Assembly (NCBI GenBank): GCA_039090855.1
Contig: CM077010.1
Coordinates: 44,658,905 to 44,722,904 of the forward strand
Reading direction: 5' to 3'
From: Macrothele yani
Lineage: Eukaryota; Arthropoda; Arachnida; Araneae; Macrothelidae
DNA: 64,000 nucleotides
The notes beneath the pieces are model-generated. The model was not told the origin of the DNA. It was given only the letters and a program-made list of their open reading frames with translations, and ran no database searches. Positions 55,400 through 64,000 of this stretch are shown here, in pieces (within the stretch, counting starts at the first letter, position 1; every line of letters begins with the position of its first letter). Position numbers and translations under genes: made by a program.

Positions 55400-56320
55400 T
55401 TGTAATGAATTTATTGCAGACCCCGATAGGAGAGTTCGATTCTACAATAGGCCCTTTCTCTCTGGGTGTGTGTGTGTGGGGGGGGGGGTGCGCTGTGAAA
55501 AATTCAGCAACTCCTAACTACCTTACAAATGCATTGCAGATGCCAAACTATAGATGCTTGAGAACATTCAAGCTCGGATGAGAGATTTTAGTCCTGTGTC
55601 TATGAATCAGCCTCAACAGCGTGGCACAGAACGTTGTGGTCTCAAGCAATCGGACTTCCTGATCGCGTCCTACTTTCTAGCCTCGTGTAACCACTTTGGA
55701 ATTAGTCGAACCAAAGCTGGAAAGCACGAAAAAAGGAGATTTTCGCTCCATCTATTTTTTAGGTTCTTCAATAAATTTCAATCATTTTTTTTTTGTAGTA
55801 ATGGTTGAAGTATTCGAATTTCAATGTTCAGTCACTAACTCACTATAAAACGTTTCAAATATTTCATGCGATAACTGAGTATCTTTAAATAGACATGAAC
55901 TGTGCTCCTACATGCAGAGACGAAAACTGAACATGATTAGGTATAATAACTCATACTGTAAAATGCAGAGAATTTGAAGAAGCTTCTTTAATTGATAATT
56001 CATTCTTTATTTCTGAGTATTTAAAGAATCTTCGAAACCTTGCATCAGTATCGGGTTTATGAACCTCTGTTGGGTCATCAATGAACTTTCTTTCATGTTA
56101 GTATATTTATCTCGTATTAGATTTTTAGCGCGATATCAGTCCCTTTTTTGTAGATTTATTAGGGGAGTCCTAACGAGGTCATGTTCCCTAGTAAGAAGAA
56201 ACTTAAAATGAAACTCATATGCAGGCGTACGATATTTAATCAGGAAATAACGAAATTTGCATAAGAGAACTGAAATTCAGAAGGAAGGTCATGTAGAGGT
56301 ACAAGTCAAATGTGCTTAAT
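55400..56320. other. No recognised feature; GT/G microsatellite
   Basis: (GT)n followed by a G-run at about 55465-55489. No domain seen. Confidence 0.5.
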
Positions 56321-56321
56321 A

Positions 56322-57606
56322 TTGGGTCGATGCATAAGTTCATGCCGTTTTTTCACCGCACTACAGGAATGTATTACATCAGAAGGGAAAACGGAATCAA
56401 TCAACTCTGTATTCCTACCCATTGTTTATGATGGTGTCCCAATATCTGGATAGGTCTGCAATGCCATTCTTGAAAACATGTGCTGGTTTCGCTGCTAAGA
56501 AATCATCAAAGAAATTCTGGAGATCAGCATCATTTTCGAACGTTGCAGTGCATTCGACAGAGATCGGAACAGGTGATAGTATGAAGGGGCGACATCTGGG
56601 GAATAGGCCAGTTGTGGAAAGTCCTCCCATTCCATGTCCTGAATGGCCATTTCGGTCATGTTTGCACTGTGAGGGCACGCATTATCATGTTGGAGAAGGA
56701 CACCCTGGCGCCGATGTGACCGCGGTTGCTGAATTGCTCCGTCCACACGGCGACGTTGCTCACAATAGAGTGCGGCGTTGATGGTTCAATTCCTCGGCAG
56801 CATTTGCCAGTGAGTAATGCCTTCCATGTCCCGCCAGACACACAACATGATCTTCGCAGGATGAAGGTCATGTTTTGGACGTGGTGTGGATGTCTTGTTT
56901 GGGCTTAACCATTCCATCCGATGCCTGAAATTGACGTACAGGCACCACCTTTCATCTCCAGTAACAATACAAAAAGGTTTCGCATTGCTGAGAACATTCG
57001 CGATAAAAGGGAAAGCCAAGGAACCACATATGGCAACACACGCATTCTTGTTTTCCTCGGTGAGATTGTGAGGCACCAAAGATCCCAGTTTCTGGATCTT
57101 TCCCATACGTCCCAGGTGTCACATCCCTGTGGTCTGATTGCAATCTATCTCAGTGTCCAATTCGCGTGTGGTCTGACGCGGATCCAAGTGGATGAGATGG
57201 TTCAAACAATTCTCATTAAAGTGAGATGAACGACTTGAGCGTGGAGAGTCATTGAGGTTAAAATTTCCACATCCGAAATGCTCAAATCATTTGCGGGCTA
57301 TCCTCGGAGCAATAGTGTCCTCCCCATACACAGCACAAACTTGTCGAGTGGTCTCGGCGGTTGTGGGTTCCTTGTTAAACTCGAAGAGGAGCAGATGTCG
57401 GAAATGTTCATTCCTCTCTACTTGACACTCGATACTTCCGGAACTGAAACCGAAAAAACATTAGAAACAATCACACACCGCAATATGACGTAGACACACG
57501 ATATTACTGGGTACATTTTGATATACAACTGGCCATCTGCACCGTCACTTCTAACCTGGGAAACACTGGTGAAATAAAACGGCATGAACTTATGCATCAA
57601 CCCAAT
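56322..57606 (-). mobile_element. Mariner transposon
   Basis: Inverted ends TTGGGTCGATGCATAAGTTC and its near inverse GAACTTATGCATCAACCCAA; 1.28 kb, a normal mariner length. Confidence 0.9.
56430..57470 (-). pseudogene. Mariner transposase
   Basis: On the minus strand: LGRMGKIQKLGSLVPHNLTE-like linker, FCIVTGDERW (first Asp), VLLQHDNACPHSANMTEMA (second Asp), LAYSPDVAPSYYHLFRSL (third Asp), ending near MGRNTELID. The N-terminal half is scattered over two frames (e.g. NPQPPRPLDKFVLCMGRT). Several frameshifts and stops are present. Confidence 0.88.
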
Positions 57607-57689
57607 GTTTCTGTGGAGTTGGCTGTTGCTATTCTACCGGTGAACCACAAATGAGTATAGGGAATGGACAGTATTCACGACAAACTACT

Positions 57690-59345
57690 TTTTACCACGT
57701 CTTTTTTAAAAAAAGAGATCGTGCTTATGTTATCTGTTTGACCGTCCGTCTGTAGACACGATATCTCTGCAACTATTAGTACAATTTGAAAAATTATTTT
57801 TGCATTGGGAAGCTTGAAATGTGCGAATGTTGATCCTTCATTTCGTTTTTCTTTACGATGTACACTTTCGCCGCTAGAGGGCGTAAATGCAGATGATGTC
57901 GAATTTAAAAATACGTTTTATTCCACATATTTCCTTCTAAACACCCGATTGAAAAAATTATTTTATCTTTGGATTCCACTTATGTCGAAGAGTATTTTAG
58001 GTTTAGTTACTTTTTCAAATTACGCATAGATTTTCCGCTAGGGTGCGTAAAAGTAAATTACGTTTTCCCCGATATATCTTCTTCTAAAACTCCGATTTGA
58101 AAAATGTTTCCTTTAGCGGATACAGCTCCTGATGGAAAATCTTTTGCATATAATTTCTAATTTTTGATAAAGAATAATTTGGCCGTCAGAGGGCGCAAGT
58201 GTTAATTTTAGCTTTTGATGTATTTGCGCCAGAAAATCTGAGATTCTAAAATCTCGATTGAAAAAAGTCTTTCGTGGACCGTTGCCACTGACGTCAATAA
58301 ACCTTTTCGGAATATGTTTTTCTTACAATATTTCTTGGTTTCCCCGCCAGGGAGGTAGATATGTATCTTATTTTTGTCAATATCTTTACTTCTGCTTCTA
58401 ATATCTCTACTTCTGAAAAATTCCTTCTTTGTTGGATATTGTTTTCAGTGTGACACGTTTTTTATATAATTTCAAAATTTTCAAGTAATTCATAGACGTT
58501 CCGCTACGGCGTAAAGGTAAATAGCGTTTCCCCTTATATCTCTGCTTCAAAATCTCCGATTTGGAAAATTCTTTTTGTACCGGATACAGCTCCTGATGGA
58601 AAATACTTTGCACATACTTTTTAATTTTTGCCAAAGAAATGATTTGGCCACCAGGGGGTGCAAGCCTTAATTTCCGCTTCTGATATATTTGAGGCAAAAT
58701 ATAGCTTTTAAATTCTCGATTGAAAAAAAGTCGTTTGTAGACCAATACTACTCGTGTCGACAAACCTTTTAGGAAGTCCGATTTGAAAAACTCCTTCTTT
58801 GTTGGATAGTGTTTCCGATGCGAAATGCTTTTCATGTAAATTCAAAATTTTCAACTAAATCCTAGACTTTCCGCTAGGGGTTGAAAGGTAAATTGCCTTT
58901 TCTGTGTTATTTCTGCTTCTAAAACTCCGATTTGAAAAATTCTTCCTGTATCGCGTACAGCACCTGATGGAAAATATTTTTCATATAATTTCTAATGTTT
59001 AGTAAAGAATGGTTTGGCCACCAGAGGTCATATGCGTTAATGTCTGCTTCTTATGTTTTTGCAGCGAAATCTGAGCCCCTGAAAACTTGACTGAAAACAT
59101 TTTTTCGTGGACCTAATGCTGCTCAAATCCAAAATCCTTTTGAGAATACGTTCTTCTTAAAGTAATGCATGTTTTTCCCGCCAGGGAGCGTAGATTCATG
59201 TCTTATTTTTGTCGATATCTCTGTTTCTAAGAGTCCTATTTAAAAACATTCTTTATGTGTTGGAGTACGTTTCCAGTGCGAAATATTTCTCATATAAATT
59301 CATATTTTTCTTAACGCACAAGTCTGCAACCAGAAAGCGTAAGCT
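57690..59345 (+). repeat. Array of ~155-bp monomers with CTCF-like motifs
   Basis: A CCGCTAGAGGGCG-type motif recurs at 57871, 58035, 58183, 58344, 58501, 58648, 58871, 59018, 59178 and about 59328, spaced 147-164 bp with one 223-bp gap. Three monomer types alternate: CCGCTAGGG-, GGCCACCAGAGGG- and CCGCCAGGGA-. Other landmarks are CTCCGATTTGAAAAA and GATGGAAAAT. The higher-order period is ~465 bp; in one period the third motif is deleted. It starts with a GACCGTCCGTCTG motif like the 17190 block. Confidence 0.82.
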
Positions 59346-59459
59346 CACGATTCCGTTTACAGCAATATCTGAGGGATTAAAAACCGAATTGAAAAACTTC
59401 TTTCTTCCGTCAGATACTATTGTTTTCCATACCGGTTCCATTGACTTTGAATAGATTTG

Positions 59460-60425
59460 ATAAATTTAATTTGCGTCAGAACGGATTTAAAAGACGTGCT
59501 TATTACACCCGAAAATTCAGTGTCATCTTTCTTGTTATAAGTTGAGTTAAAAATATGACGTAAGATGCTAAGCTAGTTTCACTTGGACTCAGAAGTACAT
59601 AATTCAGTTACAGTCAAGAGACTAAAATTAACTATCAGAGAAAATTTAACTGATAAGTGTGTCCTCGGTACGATTGGGTATATGATATGATGTTGAAAGG
59701 GCCATTACCTACAGTGAGATTTCCATGTATATTTTGTCTCATTATGATGCTACTTTGACCAAAGGAAGGAAGAAATGTCATTTATTAAATGAAAATGTAA
59801 AAAGAATATAAAATGAAAATGCGTATAACAAATACTGCTAACTGAAAATTTTCACAGAAATGAAAATTTTTGGAAACAATGTGCTTCACTAGTGAGAGGA
59901 AGTAATTGTACAGTTTTAAATGTCCATCAGCTAATTATTAGTAGTGATCTTCAAAGCATTATGCTTACTGAAGTACATTTGCTGATGAAAATCATGCTTA
60001 AGAAGCCCGTAAGAACAGCAGAGCTGTAAAGAAGCAAATCATGGTGAGAAGAATTACAATGCTTTTAAAAAGCACTATGTCTCAAAAGCTCCTGTAAATA
60101 ACAGCTGAAAAAAATGCAGAAAAGAACTTCGTTGTGAAACAACATCAAGGTAAAGTGACTGATAAAGCGTGGAAAAAGTGACCGACAAGAAAAGTAAGAA
60201 AGCTGGAAAAGTGATCGATAAGCTGCCTGGAAAGTGGGGAATACAATTTACTTCCAAATATACTACAGCTACTTGATTGTTGTTGTTTTGTTCTTTTCCG
60301 TTACAAATTCACTAACTTCTTACTAGAAGTTTCCTAAAAATAAAGCTCTTTTTGTGATACTACTTGTAGTTTTAGAAAAATTTACACGACAGTTTGCGTA
60401 AGTCTATTTTAACCATCTGTAAGTG
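59460..60425. other. No recognised feature
   Basis: AT-rich, no domain; weak A-rich low-complexity stretches. Confidence 0.5.
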
Positions 60426-60648
60426 GCTACCCGGTGGCACAGTGGGCTAAACGCTGGCTTATGAAAATTCATCCGAGATGGGTCCGGGTTCGAATCTCAG
60501 TGAGGCATGGATATTGTGCGTGACTTACGGCACTGGCTCTCTCTCCCTTCCCTGGAACCAGTGGTCCTAAATTAGGTACGGGCGATTCTTATAGCCTGTC
60601 AAGTTGCTCACGGTAGTCGTTAAACCTTCAGTCAAAAAAACAAAAAAA
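60426..60648 (+). mobile_element. SINE-A copy
   Basis: Head CCCGGTGGCACAGTGGGCTA, B box GGTTCGAATCTC, body and tail (CACGGTAGTCGTTAAAC) with an A-rich end. A possible TSD is CATCTG. More diverged than the other copies. Confidence 0.87.
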
Positions 60649-60649
60649 C

Positions 60650-61430
60650 ATCTGAGAATATTTATACATTTTTGTGTTTATATTGTTCAACGCAAAAATC
60701 AGCAAGGAGCTGCTGGTGAGATTTGAGAAGTGGAAGGGTGAAGGCGACGGAGATCCGTATGGGGTTTACAAAGGTTTATGCAAATACGACGATCGGCGTT
60801 AGCAATGTCAGAAGATGAATGAAGATGTTTCAAGCAGGAGAGACTACAATGGCAGAAGAAAAACGCAGTATAGACGAGAACCAACGGAACGCTGAACTCA
60901 CTCGGAAAAATCGATGTGTGAGCATTCGAAATATCCGTGATGTGGTTATAGAAGTAATGATTCATTACTAGACGTGTTCAAAGGTGTGAAAAATTGGTGC
61001 CACGCTGATTTGTCCAGGATCACCGGGACTAAATAGTCGAATTGTGCACAGATCTGTTGGGAAGGTTTGACTTTCCAGTATATTTGATGGAGATGCAACC
61101 TGGATATTCCTTTATGACAGAAAGACAAAGCGCAATCTACAGAACTGTGACACGTGACTTCGCAGAGGCTTAAAATGCTCAGAATGGAGCGTTTAACAAA
61201 AAACGAGATGAGTGACAGTTTTCCAAGATATCAGAGGCATCTTTTTGACGGAAAACGTCTTGCTCCGCGGGTCCATTATGGGAGGGGGGAGGACTATCCG
61301 AAAGTCAGTGTAACGATTTTGTGCATACCAGACAAATCTTAATAACTTTAAAACTATAAACGCATATCGAAATAATAAATACTCGGTGTAAAAGAGCAAA
61401 CATGAAAAAATGTTACGCCACATTAGCCTT
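60650..61430. other. No recognised feature
   Basis: No domain or element end identified. Confidence 0.45.
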
Positions 61431-61678
61431 AAGCGCGAGTATTCACACGTCGCCACAAGATGGTTGCCAAGTTGGAGTGGATAATTACCGGTTCGCAGCG
61501 GCAAAATTAGTATAGCTCGGGAACGCGTACGCGTAGGACGTCGTGTTAGGTGTCGTTTAACAGAGCTCGACGAGTACTATAGAATAAAATACTAAAATTG
61601 GCAATAGTGAAAGAACTTGAAAAAAATATACAGTGACAAAGTGTTGAACTTGGACAAATTTTCGTTAAAATTTCAAAA

Positions 61679-62290
61679 ATGTCGAAATATCTTCAAAACA
61701 AGACGGTAAATGCCTATCATAAACACTTACAAAGTGAAAGAAGAAGAAATGAGGAATCCAAAAAGGCTCTTATGACAGTAGCAGAACGAATCCGGAGGAT
61801 AAGGCAGCGTCGACAAGTTGAGGCGAGTACCAGTCGGTCAGACGCCGCAAAGCCTAACGCCAGTTCACAGGCAACGGATGTCGACAGTGAGATAGAACCC
61901 ATGGAACGCGACGAAATACAAGCAGATGAGACGTTTCAGAATCGATATTTAGCGTTTATAACCCATTGGCGTTTGGCGATGAAGCATTTTGAAAAGTCGT
62001 TCTATGGTAACAAGATGGGTTTTGTTTGTGGAGTATGTGATCGCATATCGTTCCAAAATGCTTTAAAATGGCCGAGAGTGACTGTGCTGCAATTCTTACA
62101 ACAGGAATTCGCAGATGAAGACGTTCAACAGTTTATGTTGTGCTCAAACTACTGGACATCAGTAAAGCAAGGAAAGGTGCCAACGTTGAGTAAGAGTAAC
62201 GGCTTAACGTATCACGCTCCGACTACTTGGCACTCACGAAGACTTGGATGGATAAAGACAAACCGTCTACATATCCGGTTTCAAACACAT
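61679..62290 (+). pseudogene. Helitron protein N-terminal region
   Basis: Open frame starting MSKYLQNKTVNAYHKHLQSE with a basic ERIRRIRQRR segment, an acidic linker, then FVCGVCDRISFQ, a cysteine pair, and CSNYWTSVKQGKVPTLSKSN. This matches the conserved region found upstream of the Rep domain in arthropod Helitron proteins (DUF6570-like, by my recollection of the motif). The frame breaks right after GLTYHAP, where Rep and helicase should follow but are absent. Confidence 0.75.
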
Positions 62291-62928
62291 TGAGTCCAAA
62301 GAGTGCGACAGGCACGGCGATGACGACGACCAACAGCCCAGTACGAGTCGTGGCACTGGCAAGAAGAAGCGTAGTGGACTCTGCGGTGGCACGGCAGTCT
62401 TCAAGAATCAGAAAACGTGCAGGGCTCATGTCGCTAGACCCGTTTCACGACGGCTAATACCCAAATATTCTGGATTCAATTGTCTACAGGATATTCATGT
62501 CGGCGAAGGCGTACTAGTGGAAGTTGAGATATCCAACCAATTCAAGTTCTACTGTCAGTCTATATTCATCCACAGACACTACTCAACTACATCTGGATGT
62601 TTCTCTTTCAACTAATACTTTACTACATACAGCATGTCAGAACAATAGTTAGCGACTGGCCCTGCGATCCCAACATATACCGCTTCTGCTCACCGGGGAC
62701 TTTAGCATTGAGGCGTCGAACGATCGTCTGAAACAGTTTCTGAACGACAAGTTCAGATTCGTGTTGGCCACGGATCCAACTGATTTCACAAGGTTTAAGA
62801 ATACCACGGTAGACTTAACGTTCTCTAGAGATATAAGTGTAGTATGTAAGTTTTACAAATTGTACTGCTCGTATCATTGTCCCGTTCTCAACAAAATGTT
62901 ACAAATTAGTCAGCATTGTGAGAAATAA
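62215..62928 (+). pseudogene. Helentron-type AP-like endonuclease domain
   Basis: Starts DYLALTKTWMDKDKP, where the usual catalytic Glu of the TETW motif is Lys. It continues in a second frame through SGLCGGTAVF and DIHVGEG, then a third with LLTGDFSIEASNDRL (usual GDFN) and YCSYHCPVLNKM (usual SDH), ending QHCEK-stop. The helitrons called Helentrons carry such a domain at the C-terminus. Three key positions are changed, so it is inactive. It directly follows the N-terminal region, implying deletion of the Rep-helicase middle. Confidence 0.72.
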
Positions 62929-63255
62929 ATAAAATAAAAAACATGTCAGTTCGTTGCTCTCATTTCTTTCTTACCAACCCTACAAACACACCGCCCCGAC
63001 AATACCGCCTGGGTAAGACGTTTTCCGCCTAAACCCCAGCGGTAGTGACCCCGATACTACCTACCCCGAATTTTGTTCGATTTCCTTAAACAAGGTGGCG
63101 CTGTTTAAGAACATCAAACATTACACGCCCGAAGTCACACCTCACTTAAAAGATCTTGGGTGATTCACATAATCGAGAGGACAATAACCCAACATCCGAA
63201 GTTAGATCTGACTTGGCACTTTCTCATTTTCGCCTCTTCGGTCCCATGAAGCAAA

Positions 63256-63443
63256 GTCTTCTGGACAACGTTTTGAGTATACAGAAGAAATTACGTAGGC
63301 TGTTACATTCTACGGTAAACTACAGTCTGCGGAATTTTGACGTGGATACGTCTTCTGGACAACGTTTTGAATATACTGATGAAGTTAGATAAGCTGTTAC
63401 ATTCTACGGTAAACTACAGTCTGCGGAATTTTGACATGGATAC
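63256..63443. repeat. 94-bp tandem duplication
   Basis: Two copies of a unit starting GTCTTCTGGACAACGTTTTG and ending near GACGTGGATAC. Confidence 0.93.
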
Positions 63444-63834
63444 GTCTTTAAAATCGGTCCCATGGAGGTACCCTCTAGAAAAACATGACCAACATAATTT
63501 CTTACGATTGATCAAATGCTTATTATTTCTGAATTAAAACAAATAGCTAAAATATAATAACTGACATAAAAAGAGTAATAACCAATGATACTAAAAATAT
63601 AAACTTCAAGGTCATGCGCATGCGCGTGGAGTGTCCGCTATTTTGGTGTCGAGAACTCTGAGTCAAGCACTTTGAAATCAGTATAACACGAGATTGCATA
63701 GAAGTAAGATCGTGACATTGGTCTGAAACGATTCGTCTGGATGAGATCTATCTACAAACCAATAATTCATAAACATTTAATAAGTACTTTATAAGTTTCA
63801 AGTGATAAACCTACACAAATTTGAGAAAATCAAA

Positions 63835-64000
63835 ATGTCTAAATATTTGAAACAAAAGTCCGACTCAAAATACTACAAACGTAAACCAGAAGAAAGAACC
63901 CGAAAGGAATGGAATAAGCCTAAACCAACTAATGCAGAGCGATGTAAGATTTCTAGACAGAAGAAGAAAGCCGAAGCGGCTCAACGCGTGGAGCCACAAC
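63835..64000 (+). CDS. Start of a second Helitron protein (partial)
   Basis: From the ATG, 55 residues run open to the window end: MSKYLKQKSDSKYYKRKPEE, then TNAERCKISRQKKKAEAAQR. It aligns with the N-terminus at 61679 (MSKYL, a basic ER-R-RQ segment). The proteins are related but diverged, so this is a separate Helitron copy or family, cut by the window edge. Confidence 0.6.
   Translation, partial: MSKYLKQKSDSKYYKRKPEERTRKEWNKPKPTNAERCKISRQKKKAEAAQRVEPQ

Noticed and set aside
61679..62290. Host bZIP-like transcription factor
   Set aside because: The basic ER-RR-RQ segment resembles such a region, but the following Cys motif and CSNYWTSVKQGKVP match Helitron proteins, and an endonuclease remnant follows.

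Overview
This is a eukaryotic, almost certainly arthropod, intergenic or heterochromatic region. The evidence is the mix of Tc1/mariner/IS630 families, piggyBac- and hAT-type elements, a Penelope-like retroelement, Tx1/L1-type and RTE-type LINEs, a Helentron-like Helitron, and many tRNA-headed SINEs. I cannot name the species. I found no host protein gene, no functional tRNA or rRNA and no CRISPR array. Nearly every coding trace is a decayed transposon gene carrying stops and frameshifts. Because many insertions sit inside others, target-site duplications (TSDs) can be read directly and used to order events.

Layout: 1-515 is a 57-bp minisatellite built from the body of the local SINE. A small hAT MITE follows. 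At 1871-9444 a 7.6-kb Tx1/L1-type LINE (ORF1, ORF2, long 3' UTR) is inserted in a minus-strand SINE with a 10-bp TSD. The LINE begins with the 5' part of this same SINE family (called SINE-A here) and ends with the SINE-A tail, so joining the two LINE ends reproduces SINE-A. At 9633-10217 lies a 585-bp LTR-type miniature element (TRIM) whose LTRs each contain a tRNA-like sequence. From 11 to 19 kb come SINEs, a hAT remnant, a Tc1 remnant and a repeat block. At 19021-24017 a Tc1 element carries a nested Penelope-like element with a 1-kb inverted copy of its own 3' part.

From 25 to 36 kb: a Tc1 split by a SINE-B; a LINE derivative that keeps ORF1 but has no ORF2 (half-LINE); a foldback element; another Tc1 with a head-to-head SINE-C pair. 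From 36 to 51 kb: two copies of one Tc1-like family (one split by an RTE LINE fragment), minisatellites, mariners, an intact-looking set of Tc1 ends, a piggyBac-type MITE, a Penelope fragment and an internally deleted IS630 element. From 53 to 64 kb: a Tc1 remnant with minisatellites grown from its own catalytic region, a mariner, a ~155-bp-period array carrying CTCF-like motifs, and a Helentron-like element reduced to its N-terminal domain plus endonuclease, followed by the start of a second Helitron protein at the window edge.

The most notable signals are the shared ends of SINE-A and the LINE, the tRNA-bearing TRIM, the ORF1-only LINE, and repeats that arise repeatedly from transposon sequence.
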